The notes beneath the pieces are model-generated. The model worked only from the letters and a program-made list of their open reading frames with translations, searched no databases and had not been told where the DNA came from. A DNA stretch of 64,000 nucleotides from Paraburkholderia sabiae (GTDB lineage Bacteria; Pseudomonadota; Gammaproteobacteria; Burkholderiales; Burkholderiaceae), in NCBI RefSeq assembly GCF_030412785.1, contig NZ_CP125295.1:1488001-1552000 (forward strand), written 5' to 3'. Below are positions 8,569 to 17,441 of this stretch, one piece after another. Numbering within the stretch: the first letter of the stretch is position 1; every line of letters begins with the position of its first letter. A program made the position numbers and the translations under genes.

Positions 8569-10301
8569 ATGCGCGCACACTGATCGATGCGTCGCCCATC
8601 GTCGTCGGGATATGGCGGGGGCGCTATCTGCGCTTTTCCGGGCAGCAGTTCGTGCTGCTCGCCGCACCCGCGCGCTCGGGCAAGGGCGTCAGCATCGTGA
8701 TCCCGAACCTGTTGAGTTACCCGGATTCGGTCGTGGTCCTCGACATCAAGCGCGAGAACTACGCGATCACGGCAGGCTTCCGGCGTGCACAGGGGCAGGA
8801 GGTCTATCTCTTCGACCCGTTTGCGGAAGATGGACGCACGCACCGGTTCAACCCGCTGTCGGCGATTTCCGATGGCCTGTTCCGCGTCGGCGACATTCTG
8901 GCGATCGGCTACGCCCTCTATCCGCCAGGTGGCCACGATGACTTCTGGAAGGACCAGGCACGTAACCTGTTTCTCGGTATCGTCCTGCTGCTCAGTGAGT
9001 GGCGTGACGCGCGGCGCACGGGGAGGGGCGAATCCATCCCTGACTACCCCGTCACGATGGGCGAGGTGTTGCGGCAGTCGTCGGGCCACGGCATGCCGGT
9101 CAAGGCGTACCTGCAGCGCGCACTCGTCCAGCATCGCGCTCTGCTTAGCGGCGCATGCGTCGATGCGCTGAACCGTTTCCTTTCCAACGACGACAAGGTG
9201 CTGGCGAGCATTCTTGCGACATTCCACGCGCCGCTTACGATCTGGGCGAACCCCATCGTCGATGCGGCAACGAGCGCTAACGATTTTGATCTGCGCGACG
9301 TGCGTCGCCGTCGCATGTCGATCTATATCGGAATCACGCCCGATCACCTGTCCGAAGCGGCACTACTCGTGAATCTTGTGTTCTCGCAGCTCGTCAATCT
9401 GAACACGAAACAGTTGCCGGAGACGGATCCAACCCTGCGGTTCCAGTGCCTGCTGCTACTCGACGAGATGACGGCAATCGGCAAGATCCATATCATCGCG
9501 CGCGCCGTGGCCTACATGGCGGGCTACAACCTGCGTCTGCTCTCCGTCGTGCAGTCGATTGCGCAGCTCGAGTCGGTCTACGGCCGCGCCGACGCACGTA
9601 CCTTCCTCACGAACCACGCGATGCAGATCCTGTATGCGCCGCGTGAGCAGAAGGATGCGAACGACTACTCGGAGATGCTCGGCACCTTCACCGACCAGTC
9701 GCGCAGTGTCAGCCGCCCGAACACGATGTTCGGCGGCCGGGGCGGATCGAGCGAGAGCATGTCCGAGCAACGTCGCCCGCTGCTGCTGCCGCAGGAACTC
9801 AAGGAACTGGGGCGTGACAAGGAAATCATCGTGCTGGAGAACACGAAGCCGATTCTCGCTGACCGGATCTGCTACTGGCGCGATCCGGTGTTTGCTTCGC
9901 GGGTCTTGATTGCACCGTCGGTGCCGGCCATGGATCTGGCCCGCTTCACGGCACAGATCGAACGTCGTGTGCGCGCGGTCGAGTCCGACGAGATCGATCC
10001 GGAAGGCGCGGGTCTCCTTCATCTGTCGCCCGAGTATCTGGAGGTGCTGCAGGCTTGGGACCCGCGCGATCTTCCACCGCGCCTTGCCGACCTCAGTGAG
10101 GACGAGGTCACGGCCTACGTTGACCGGCACTTCATGCTGCTGGGCGTTCCGGCCAGGCATATCGGACAGGCGACACGTCGGCTGTCCATCGCAGACCTCG
10201 ACGTCGCGGAGCTGGTGCCGCCAACGTCAGCACGTGAGAGGCGCGGTCCGGTGACACGTGCCGGAACGAACACGGCATCGATTGAGGGAGCATGGCGATG
10301 A
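8565..10301 (+). CDS. virD4: VirD4/TraG type IV coupling protein, ATPase domain
   Basis: The type IV coupling protein binds the relaxase-DNA complex and feeds it to the T4SS. This 578-residue protein lacks its own membrane helices and starts at the equivalent of residue 130 of a normal VirD4. Walker A is APARSGKG (about 33-40), followed by VVVLDIKRENY and LFDPFAEDGRTHRFNPL, both hallmark VirD4 segments. Walker B is LLLLDEMTAIG (about 295-305), then a Gln-rich sensor (VVQSIAQLESVYG). The ATG chosen overlaps the stop of the anchor gene; the open frame extends 36 codons further upstream but only shadows it. The stop overlaps the next gene (ATGA). Confidence 0.93.
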   Translation: MNARTLIDASPIVVGIWRGRYLRFSGQQFVLLAAPARSGKGVSIVIPNLLSYPDSVVVLDIKRENYAITAGFRRAQGQEVYLFDPFAEDGRTHRFNPLSAISDGLFRVGDILAIGYALYPPGGHDDFWKDQARNLFLGIVLLLSEWRDARRTGRGESIPDYPVTMGEVLRQSSGHGMPVKAYLQRALVQHRALLSGACVDALNRFLSNDDKVLASILATFHAPLTIWANPIVDAATSANDFDLRDVRRRRMSIYIGITPDHLSEAALLVNLVFSQLVNLNTKQLPETDPTLRFQCLLLLDEMTAIGKIHIIARAVAYMAGYNLRLLSVVQSIAQLESVYGRADARTFLTNHAMQILYAPREQKDANDYSEMLGTFTDQSRSVSRPNTMFGGRGGSSESMSEQRRPLLLPQELKELGRDKEIIVLENTKPILADRICYWRDPVFASRVLIAPSVPAMDLARFTAQIERRVRAVESDEIDPEGAGLLHLSPEYLEVLQAWDPRDLPPRLADLSEDEVTAYVDRHFMLLGVPARHIGQATRRLSIADLDVAELVPPTSARERRGPVTRAGTNTASIEGAWR

Positions 10302-12163
10302 GTATGCCGCAGACGGACGAAACCGCCCGTGTACGGGCCGCCCTTGCTGTAATTCCGGCGGAGGACTACGGCACGTGGGTCGACATGGCGTTTGCACTGA
10401 AGCACGGTCTGGGTGACGCGGGCTTCGAGATCTGGGACGAATGGAGTCGCACTGCCGGCAACTATGACGAGCGGGCGGCCCGCACGACCTGGCGCTCGGT
10501 GAAGGAGTCGGGCGGCAAGACACTCGCCTCGCTCTTCTGGCTCGCGCGACAGAATGGCTTTGACCTGAGGCGTGGTCACTACCCGGACCGGTTGGCAACC
10601 GAGTTCGTGCCGGCTCCCGACGTGCTCGAACGTCGCAATCGGGAAGCGGCACGCCAGCAGGCGCGACATGCCGCTGCTGCCCGCGAGGCGCAGGAAATCT
10701 GGCAATGGGCGCGGCCTGTTGGGCCTGAACATCCTTATCTCGTGCGCAAGGGTCTCGATTCAGTGCCGGCGCTGCGCGAACTGGAAGCGCCTGAACTGCG
10801 TGCGTTGCTTGGCTATGCCCCGGCGAGCGAAGAGCGACCGCTTTCCGGGCGCGTGCTGGTCGTGCCGGTCTGGATCGGTCGTGCCATCTCGACGCTCGAG
10901 CTGATCGACGAAGCGGGCAACAAGTCGTCGCTGGCCGGGGGCGTCAAGAAAGGCGGGTACTGGATGGCCGGACCTGCGCCCGTTGCCGGCGGCCAGACGA
11001 CGCCGATCCTGATCGGCGAGGGCATGGCCACGATGCTCTCGGCGCACCGCGCAACGGGATGGGTGGCACTCGCGTCACTCGCCAGTGGGAATCTGCCGCC
11101 CGTCGCGGAATCCATGCGCGAGCAATTCCCGGACGCGGACATCGTCGTGCTGGGCGAGCTGGGGCCGGGTGAGGCCAAGGCCAGACAGGCTGCGGACGCA
11201 TCCCGTGCGCGCATGGTCTTACCCGTATTCGCCGTCGACGCGCGAATTGACGACAAGGCGCCAACCGATTTCAACGACATGGCGGTTCTGTCCGGATCTG
11301 CCCGGGTGGGCGAGCACCTAAGCGAAATCGTGGGCCGCGATGTCATGCCGGTCGTTGAGCGTGCCGGATTGCCAGCGGGCATGGCAAACGGCAGGTCAAA
11401 CGGCAGGGAGCCGGACGAACCGATGGAGGACATGATGGGCAACGTGAAGGAAAAACTCGTCAATGCCGGGGACGACACACTGCGTCGTCGCACGTCGAAG
11501 CGCGGCGCACCGAAACCGACCACTCCGTCGGTAGCTCCTGAACCGGTGATGACATCGGCGGAGGCACAACCGACGGGGGACCGGTCTACGGCTGTCCCTG
11601 TGGGTGATACCCCGGCTGCTGAGCCGAGGCGCTTCGCGCCGACGCGTCCGCCGGTTGGTGAATCATTGTTCGCTGTAGCGGATGTGCCCAGTGAAGTCAG
11701 GGCACTGGCCGAACATCGGTTCGGTTCGCCACTACGCATGGGGACGCCGCGCGAGAACGGCGGACCCTACCGCGGCGAGGTGTTTAATACGGAGCACTAT
11801 CTGATTCAGGAGGTGGCGACGCGCAGCGTCGTTTTCCATCCGAAGACGCAGATGGAATTCGTCTCGGAGCGGCTGCGATGGATGGATGAGAACGCACGGC
11901 TGAACGGATCGGAACTGCAGGTCGGCTACGAAGGTGATCGGCCCAGGGTCTATCCGTGGGATCGCGCGCGTGACCTGCTCGACCGCACGGTCGGCTCGCT
12001 CAAGAAGTCCGCCCGTGAACTGAATTTTAGTCCGAACCTCGAGGGCATGCTCGACCAGTTGCAGGCGCGTTCATGGGCCCGGATACGCGAAGCACGTACA
12101 GCGGCGCTCGAGCAGTCGAAGGAGCGGTCCGCACCGCAGGATCCGCCTGGGCCGGATCGCTAG
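10298..12163 (+). CDS. Conjugation-associated primase-like protein (PriCT-2 plus Toprim)
   Basis: Residues about 10-85 match the PriCT-2 module found C-terminal to or apart from plasmid primases (IPAEDYGTWVDMAFALKHG, then FEIWDEWS and TTWRSVKESGGKTLASLFWLA). Residues about 160-310 form a Toprim-like domain, with IGEGMATMLSAH carrying the catalytic-type Glu and DIVVLGELG the following acidic strand, as in TraC-type conjugative primases that prime the transferred strand in the recipient. The last 160 residues contain a separate, unrecognised conserved domain (LAEHRFGSP...VFHPKTQMEFV) that resembles segments of plasmid KfrB-like proteins. I used the second ATG because GAGGGA lies 8 nt before it and it overlaps the virD4 stop; the upstream ATG is 6 nt earlier. 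An archaeal-type or DnaG catalytic core was not recognised, so primase activity is inferred. Confidence 0.7.
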   Translation: MSMPQTDETARVRAALAVIPAEDYGTWVDMAFALKHGLGDAGFEIWDEWSRTAGNYDERAARTTWRSVKESGGKTLASLFWLARQNGFDLRRGHYPDRLATEFVPAPDVLERRNREAARQQARHAAAAREAQEIWQWARPVGPEHPYLVRKGLDSVPALRELEAPELRALLGYAPASEERPLSGRVLVVPVWIGRAISTLELIDEAGNKSSLAGGVKKGGYWMAGPAPVAGGQTTPILIGEGMATMLSAHRATGWVALASLASGNLPPVAESMREQFPDADIVVLGELGPGEAKARQAADASRARMVLPVFAVDARIDDKAPTDFNDMAVLSGSARVGEHLSEIVGRDVMPVVERAGLPAGMANGRSNGREPDEPMEDMMGNVKEKLVNAGDDTLRRRTSKRGAPKPTTPSVAPEPVMTSAEAQPTGDRSTAVPVGDTPAAEPRRFAPTRPPVGESLFAVADVPSEVRALAEHRFGSPLRMGTPRENGGPYRGEVFNTEHYLIQEVATRSVVFHPKTQMEFVSERLRWMDENARLNGSELQVGYEGDRPRVYPWDRARDLLDRTVGSLKKSARELNFSPNLEGMLDQLQARSWARIREARTAALEQSKERSAPQDPPGPDR

Positions 12164-12213
12164 ACCAAAGGATGTATCGCCTGGAAGCATGACCGATCAG
12201 AAAGGAGCCCACC

Positions 12214-13737
12214 ATGTCTGAAACCTTGCCGCCTGCCGAGCCACTCATCAATGTGATCGAGCCGGATGTTCCCGGACATTCGGCATCGATTGAACACACC
12301 AAAGGTGATGGAGATACCAGTCGCCTCGATGCGGCGGCCCTTGATGCTGTGTCGGCCCGGCGCCGGCGTGAGTTTGACGCGGCACGGGCGCGTCTGCGCG
12401 ATCAGGCCATCCGGGACGATGCTCGTGTGGCACCTCAGTCTGCTCACCGCCCAACCGGCGACGCGCCAATCGAACGCGAAGATCACGCTGCTGTTCGCGC
12501 GCCGCTTGACCAGCCGCCGGAGCGCGTACGCAAACGCTACCTGCGGGCCGGGAATCAGTATTTCCTGAAGGACGCGCCGTATCAGCTCGCGTTCGAGGAT
12601 ATCGGACCGTACCTCGTCACAGAACACAACCGGCCGGACGTGGTGGAATCGATGGTCGACATGGCGGCGGCGAAATCGTGGCGTCGTATTCGCGCGTCCG
12701 GTCACGAGGCGTTCCGCGGCGAAGTGTGGTTGCAGGGGTCGTTGCTGGGCATCGAGGTCAGCGGGTATGAGCCAAAAGCCGCCGATCTGGCGCGCCTGGC
12801 CGATGCGCGGCAGGCGCGTCTGAACAACCGCATCGAAGCGGATGCGTCGTTGCGTTCAGCCGGTTCGACGATAGACGTAGCAGAGCCCAGTCGTGCAACG
12901 TCTACCCCCGCCCCAGCCGCCGGGCCGCGGGATGTGGCGGATGGCGCCGCATCTGCGGCCCTTCGACGTGACGCTCAGCGGGGTGAGCCGCTTGACGCGA
13001 AGCGACCGCCGGCAGCAGGCGACGATGTCGACACCCCGAGGCGATATACCGGCGAGCTGCGCGAGCACGGTGGTGCGCCGTACCAGAATAATCCTGCGCG
13101 CAGCGAGTCGTACTACGTCGTGTTCCGCGATGCGACAGGCGCGGATCACGTCGTCTGGGGTGTAGATCTCGAACGCGCGGTGCGCGAATCGGGCGCGCAG
13201 CCCGGGCAGCAGGTCGCACTTGAAAACCTGGGGCGACGGCTCGTCACGGTCAAGGTACCGATCCTGGATGAGCACGGTGTGGTGATTGGTGAGGATGAGC
13301 GCGATGTGCACCGGAACACCTGGCAGGTAGATGTGATGGGACGGGAGCGTACGGCGGCGCAATCTGTGTCAGAAGCCCAACGCGTAGCGGGAGCAGACGC
13401 GACACCTACAGGCACGAATGCGCGCGAAAGCGGCCAGGGGCTGCGGCGCCCGGGCGTCTCCGATGAGGACAAGGTGCTGCACCTGGCCGTGCTCACCGGC
13501 GCGATGCGGGAGCAGGGATTCAGTGCGCGCTCGATCGGGCGTGTGCAAAGGCGCGCGGAAGCGCTGCTCGATGCGTTTGGTCGCGAGGGCATTCCCGTGC
13601 CGCGGCCGAAGGTCTTTGATCCGAAAGCGCCGTCGGAACGGGATCGTCGGACACGCACAGCGGTCGGACGTGCGCCTGGGCGGGATATCGAGCTTGAACT
13701 GGTGCACACGCCCGTCGAACCCTCGCCTGGGCGCTAG
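12214..13737 (+). CDS. LPD7-domain conjugation-associated protein
   Basis: Residues about 105-205 match the large polyvalent protein-associated domain 7 (LPD7): YLRAGNQYFLKD, VVESMVDMAAAKSW, IRASGHEAFRGEVWLQGSLLGIEVSGY. LPD7 is common on conjugative elements, often fused to relaxases or primases, with unproven function. A second conserved block at about 275-370 (RYTGELREHGGAPYQNNPARSESYYVVF, cited here only in part as RYTGELREHG) is also seen in plasmid transfer proteins. The N-terminus and the linkers are Ala/Arg/Asp-rich and probably disordered. AAAGGAG sits 8 nt before the ATG. The gene lies between the primase-like gene and the MobC/relaxase pair, so a role in DNA processing or relaxosome function is likely but inferred. 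Confidence 0.7.
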   Translation: MSETLPPAEPLINVIEPDVPGHSASIEHTKGDGDTSRLDAAALDAVSARRRREFDAARARLRDQAIRDDARVAPQSAHRPTGDAPIEREDHAAVRAPLDQPPERVRKRYLRAGNQYFLKDAPYQLAFEDIGPYLVTEHNRPDVVESMVDMAAAKSWRRIRASGHEAFRGEVWLQGSLLGIEVSGYEPKAADLARLADARQARLNNRIEADASLRSAGSTIDVAEPSRATSTPAPAAGPRDVADGAASAALRRDAQRGEPLDAKRPPAAGDDVDTPRRYTGELREHGGAPYQNNPARSESYYVVFRDATGADHVVWGVDLERAVRESGAQPGQQVALENLGRRLVTVKVPILDEHGVVIGEDERDVHRNTWQVDVMGRERTAAQSVSEAQRVAGADATPTGTNARESGQGLRRPGVSDEDKVLHLAVLTGAMREQGFSARSIGRVQRRAEALLDAFGREGIPVPRPKVFDPKAPSERDRRTRTAVGRAPGRDIELELVHTPVEPSPGR

Positions 13738-13745
13738 GAGCTGTT

Positions 13746-14282
13746 ATGCGTGTACGTGATCGCTTATGTATCGAGCTTGGTGGCATGAGACGGGATTGGG
13801 ATCGCTGGTGCGTGCGCCGGGGCCTGACCGTTGGTGAGGGCGCGCGGCAACTGGTGGCCGCCGCGTTGCGTGCGGACGGTGGCAATGATGATCCGGAAAT
13901 CGACGCGGAGGTTCGTTGGAGCGTTGTCGGCGATCCTCGCATCCGGATCGAACTCAGGTTGACGGCTGCCGAACTCGAGGCTGTTGAGTTGCGCGCGGAG
14001 GGGGCGGGCCTGACAGCTAACCGCTGGATCGTTGCGCTGATCCGTGCGCAGTTGACGCACGAACCCCAGCTTGGCGCGCGCGAGATGCGGCTGCTGTCGG
14101 ATTCGAATCTGCAGCTTGCTTCGATCGGGAGATGGCTTGCACAACTTGCCCGCGGCGGCCACATACGACATGGCGGACAGGATGTGAACGGCGCCGTCGA
14201 GGCCATTCGTGGGGCGATCGATGCGCACCTGCGCGTCGTGGCAGATGTGATGCGGGCAAACCTCGATCGATGGAGCCGGTGA
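13746..14282 (+). CDS. MobC-like relaxosome accessory protein
   Basis: The 178-residue protein contains a ribbon-helix-helix-like segment (IRIELRLTAAELEAVELRAEGAGLTANRWIVALIRAQL, here about residues 60-98), the pattern of MobC/TraJ-type oriT-binding accessory proteins, followed by a helical C-terminal part (LQLASIGRWLAQLAR; RVVADVMRANLDRWSR). MobC proteins bind oriT and help load the relaxase. The gene sits immediately before the relaxase gene with a 1-nt gap, the classic mobC-mobA arrangement, and AGGAG lies 5 nt before its ATG. The RHH-like region and position make the call fairly firm, although the N-terminal 55 residues are not recognised. Confidence 0.75.
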   Translation: MRVRDRLCIELGGMRRDWDRWCVRRGLTVGEGARQLVAAALRADGGNDDPEIDAEVRWSVVGDPRIRIELRLTAAELEAVELRAEGAGLTANRWIVALIRAQLTHEPQLGAREMRLLSDSNLQLASIGRWLAQLARGGHIRHGGQDVNGAVEAIRGAIDAHLRVVADVMRANLDRWSR

Positions 14283-14283
14283 G

Positions 14284-15297
14284 ATGCCTTATCCGAAGGT
14301 CTACATTGATGCGATGCTTCTGAACTGGGGTGACCGGCTGTTTCAGGATCCGTTCAGGCACGCGAGGGCACGGCGACTCTCGCAGGCGAGCCTGCGAGAC
14401 GAGGCCGCGAGAATGCGCGAGCAGCTCGCGCGTACGCTCAGGCGCACGCCGGAAGTGATGATCAAGATCACGAACAAGGCATCGGGCGCGCAGGGCATCG
14501 GCGCGGTGCGCCGGCACCTTCGATATATCTCCCGGAACGGGCGGGTGGAACTGGAAGACCAGAATGGCGATCGCATCGCCGGACCCGAGGCGGTACGAGA
14601 TCTCGTGCAGACCTGGCAATTTGGCGGATGGGGTATACCGGAAGCGAGTGTTCGTCGCGAGGTGTTCAACATCCTGCTGTCGATGCCGCCGGGTACGAAC
14701 CGTCAGGCCGTGCGGGACGCCGCCCGGGATTTTGCGGCCGTTGAATTTGGAGATGGGCGTGCCTATGTGTTTGCTGCGCATGACGACGAGGCACACCCGC
14801 ATGTTCACCTCAGCGTGCAGGTCCGTGGACCGGATGGCCGGCGTCTGAATCCGCGAAAGCAGGATCTGCGGCGTTGGCGCGAGCGGTTCGCAGAGCAGCT
14901 ACGCGCGAACGGTGTGGATGCCAACGCAACGCCCCGACGGGTGCGTGGCGAGACCCGACGATATCCGGCACAGGGCGTCAGGCATATGGTGGAGCGTGGT
15001 GAGAAACCGAAGTACTGGCGTGCCGTTGCGAACGAAACGCAGCGACGCGCCGGGTGGCAGGCTCACGACAAGGCATTTGCAGTGTGGCGGGAGGTGGCGC
15101 GGACAATGGCCGCGTCCCCAGCCGGTGCGGACCGCGCGATGGCTGTGGGCATTGTGGAGTTCGTGCGCGCGATGCCGGTCCAGCGGGACGCCGTTGTCCC
15201 AGACATGAGACGGGATCCGGCGCCAATGCGCAAGCATCGGACGGCACCAGAGCGCGATGGTCGGCCTGACGTCCCCGATCCGCACATCGAACTCTAG
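14284..15297 (+). CDS. Conjugative relaxase (MobA/VirD2-like)
   Basis: Relaxases nick one strand at oriT, stay attached to the 5' end and are pumped into the recipient. This 337-residue protein carries the diagnostic metal-binding motif III at about residues 165-177 (AHDDEAHPHVHLSV, the HxxxHxHxxV-type signature) and a preceding relaxase core (IKITNKASGAQGIGAVRRHLRYISRNG) seen in MOBP-like and VirD2-like enzymes. The motif I tyrosine was not pinned; YISRNG near residue 80 and the N-terminal YIDAML are candidates. The C-terminal 120 residues are basic. The gene ends the conjugation operon; its partner coupling protein and MobC-like protein are directly upstream. The nicking site itself was not identified. 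Confidence 0.85.
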   Translation: MPYPKVYIDAMLLNWGDRLFQDPFRHARARRLSQASLRDEAARMREQLARTLRRTPEVMIKITNKASGAQGIGAVRRHLRYISRNGRVELEDQNGDRIAGPEAVRDLVQTWQFGGWGIPEASVRREVFNILLSMPPGTNRQAVRDAARDFAAVEFGDGRAYVFAAHDDEAHPHVHLSVQVRGPDGRRLNPRKQDLRRWRERFAEQLRANGVDANATPRRVRGETRRYPAQGVRHMVERGEKPKYWRAVANETQRRAGWQAHDKAFAVWREVARTMAASPAGADRAMAVGIVEFVRAMPVQRDAVVPDMRRDPAPMRKHRTAPERDGRPDVPDPHIEL

Positions 15298-15512
15298 CGC
15301 GGCCGAGAGGGTGCTCCCGTTCCGATGGGCGAAGTAAGCGACGCGCGGTCTGGTGTCCTCATCCGCGCACCGCGTCGGCCTTCATTGCTTGTCCGTCATC
15401 GTGAGTCTGCGAAGACGACGTTGAAATTGCGCTCGGTATGAGGGGGGCTGGTGTGAGACGCACCGCGTCCACACGGAGCACGTAGGCGCTGCTGTTATCG
15501 ACTGCAGGCGGC

Positions 15513-15941
15513 TCATAGACCGATGAGCCACGCGGGTGCGCCCTTGTACGTCGCGAAGAGCAGGAAAATCAGGGCGACCGCGACGAGCGGCAGGCCGTAG
15601 AGTGCCACCGGAAAAAACAGCACGAACTGGAGAGACGAGCCGACGACGCCGTAGAGGGCGTTTGTCGCGTGGACGTTTTCGTAGGTCAGCCAGCCTGCTG
15701 CAGCAATACCGAGAGCCATGAGGGCAAGTCCTCCTGACGGCTGCGCGTGATGCAGTGCGGCCGTCGCCCACGCATAGAATCCCCACCAGATGAAATTGAT
15801 CGCGATGGCGGCGAGCAAGAATCCGCGCGCAGCGAAAAAGCTGTGGCCGAAACGATTCCGGCAGTGGCGACCACATAGCTGGATTGCCCGCGCAGTGCCG
15901 AGAAGAAGGCCGACTACGATGGCAAGTTTCAGAAAATCCAT
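15513..15941 (-). CDS. Four-helix membrane protein of unknown function
   Basis: The 142-residue product is strongly hydrophobic, with four predicted membrane helices at about residues 3-18, 33-55, 66-85 and 95-130 and short polar loops (ARAIQLCGRHCRN; YENVHATN). No family was recognised. The start is the ATG preceded by GGAGG at 8 nt; the open frame runs 25 residues further upstream, but that part is polar and has no ribosome binding site. It is convergent with the relaxase gene and separated from it by about 215 nt in which I see no gene. It may be an accessory gene of the mobile element; no function is proposed. Confidence 0.6.
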   Translation of the reverse strand: MDFLKLAIVVGLLLGTARAIQLCGRHCRNRFGHSFFAARGFLLAAIAINFIWWGFYAWATAALHHAQPSGGLALMALGIAAAGWLTYENVHATNALYGVVGSSLQFVLFFPVALYGLPLVAVALIFLLFATYKGAPAWLIGL

Positions 15942-16086
15942 ACGACGTCCTCCCACGGAACGTGGCTGCGCAGGATTCGAGTGATACACACAGCCCCAAT
16001 CCTCCCATTTGTGCAACTATAGACGCTGCCCTGGCAGACGCCGTGAAGGGTTAGAAATGCTGACCGGTGGTTAGCGTGTCGATCGT

Positions 16087-16578
16087 CTACCACGAGCGCA
16101 GTTGTTGTTGTATCAGTGCGATGTCGATGGACAGCGTGCCTATGCTCAGCATTTTCGCGGTGTCCTTTTGCAGTGCGCGTTCGTAGAGATCCAGAAACAA
16201 TGGACACCAGTTTTCGCGACGATCCCGGAACGGCCATGCCGGTCGCGCGTTGTTGCAGCGGACATTATCTTCACGAGGGGTTGCAGGCAGGATCGGAATA
16301 TCGAGTCGCGCCACGAGGCCGTGGCGCCCGAGGTCGAAATCGGGATGATCCTTCGGAAGCAGGAAGAGGACAGTAGCGATCAGCTCTACGTCTTCGTCCA
16401 ACTGGTCAGTGTGACGACTTTGCGCGGTAGCCAGGCCGTACGCCGCGACCATTTCGCTACTGCGGCGACTGATCCACTGTTCTGCGCGCGCCAACTCGTC
16501 GTTGAGCAGGCGCAGGCGGCTGCAATCCTGTTCGTTGAGGTCAATGCCGAGGTCGGTCGGCACTCTCTTGTCCTGCAT
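16087..16578 (-). CDS. Hypothetical helical protein
   Basis: This 163-residue protein was not recognised. It starts with a charged helical region (LGIDLNEQDCSRLRLLNDELARAEQWISRRSSEM), has a middle section rich in Leu/Pro/His/Asp (LLPKDHPDFDLGRHG), and ends in an amphipathic helix (SIDIALIQQQLRSW). There is no signal peptide or membrane segment. It is divergent from the XRE regulator across a 210-nt region with two palindromes, so that regulator may control it. The length and lack of internal breaks suggest a real gene, but the evidence is only coding-like composition and context. Confidence 0.5.
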   Translation of the reverse strand: MQDKRVPTDLGIDLNEQDCSRLRLLNDELARAEQWISRRSSEMVAAYGLATAQSRHTDQLDEDVELIATVLFLLPKDHPDFDLGRHGLVARLDIPILPATPREDNVRCNNARPAWPFRDRRENWCPLFLDLYERALQKDTAKMLSIGTLSIDIALIQQQLRSW

Positions 16579-16713
16579 TTTTCACTTCCTGCGTTTCCGG
16601 GCGTCGAGCGCGTAGCGAGCCGCGCCGTGGTCGTGCAGCAACCCTCCTGAGCGGCATGATCGAAGGCTGTCACGGCCGGGCAGCCTCAAGCATCTTCAAG
16701 CTGCGTTCGGATG

Positions 16714-16782
16714 CTACGATAATCGTAGTATCTAAGTGGGCGCTTTGCAACGATATTCGTAGCTTCGTATATTACGAGCTAC
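16714..16782. promoter_or_regulatory. Two palindromic operator-like sites before the XRE gene
   Basis: Site 1 (16714-16728) is the perfect inverted repeat CTACGAT-A-ATCGTAG. Site 2 (16759-16782) is a longer imperfect one, GTAGCT-T-CGTA-TAT-TACG-AGCTAC. Both share the TACGA/TCGTA half-site. They lie in the AT-richer divergent region between the hypothetical gene on the minus strand and the XRE gene, with site 2 only 6 nt before the XRE start codon. Autoregulation by the XRE protein is the natural reading, but binding is inferred. Confidence 0.55.
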
Positions 16783-16788
16783 CAGTGA

Positions 16789-17112
16789 ATGTCTGCGGCG
16801 TCATCTTCGATTTTTGGAACGCGACTGAAGGAGGCTCGCCTGGAGGCCGGGCTATCGCAGAAGCAACTCGGAATCGAGGCTGGCCTGGATCCATTCGTCG
16901 CGAGCACCCGAGTTAACCGTTATGAACTGGGTGTCCATAAGGTCGACTACACATTCGCAATTCGTCTCGCCGCCGTGCTCAAGGTGCCGGTGGCCTTTCT
17001 GTATGCTGAAGACGCTGAACTTGCCCAACTTATCTTGGTTTTTGGCAGGCTTCCGAAACGAAAGCGAGCCGAGCTTTTGTCGCATGCAAAGACCTTCGAG
17101 GCCGGGTCGTAA
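16789..17112 (+). CDS. XRE-family helix-turn-helix regulator
   Basis: The 107-residue protein is essentially one Cro/C1-type HTH domain: FGTRLKEARLEAGLSQKQLGIEAGL (residues about 9-33) with the recognition-helix region running into RVNRYELGVHKVDYTFAIRLAAVLKVPVAFLYAEDAELA, a layout common in small phage- and plasmid-borne XRE repressors. The C-terminal 30 residues (LILVFGRLPKRKRAELLSHAK) may mediate oligomerisation. Palindromes directly before the start suggest it represses its own promoter and perhaps the divergent gene. No protease-like effector domain is present, so it is not a LexA/CI-type self-cleaving repressor. Confidence 0.85.
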   Translation: MSAASSSIFGTRLKEARLEAGLSQKQLGIEAGLDPFVASTRVNRYELGVHKVDYTFAIRLAAVLKVPVAFLYAEDAELAQLILVFGRLPKRKRAELLSHAKTFEAGS

Positions 17113-17441
17113 CGTGCGATTGCCCCCGCATCCAAAGACGTATAGTTTAACGAAAGCAGTTTTGTGCGTCGTTATTGGTATGCGTCTGGTCGGCCTATTC
17201 GCTATTTTGTATCGGACGACCGCGAGCGAGGCATACGTCGCTTGGCCACTAGACGAGGTTTGGCCAGCAAGCGACACTCGCACATCTGCAACGAAACGAT
17301 TGCGTTCTCCCAAAGCGGACATTGCATTCAAACGCGAGAATCTTGACCCCGCCACTCGCGCCTCTACACTACGGCTGCGCCGTGGCAGTACACTACCAGC
17401 CTGAGCCAAAGCCCGATCACCCGATCCGCGTCAAACATTCA

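Noticed and set aside
16852..17409. A 185-codon minus-strand frame across the XRE gene and the LysR leader
   Set aside because: It is antisense to the XRE gene over much of its length, and the remaining part has no family or binding site.
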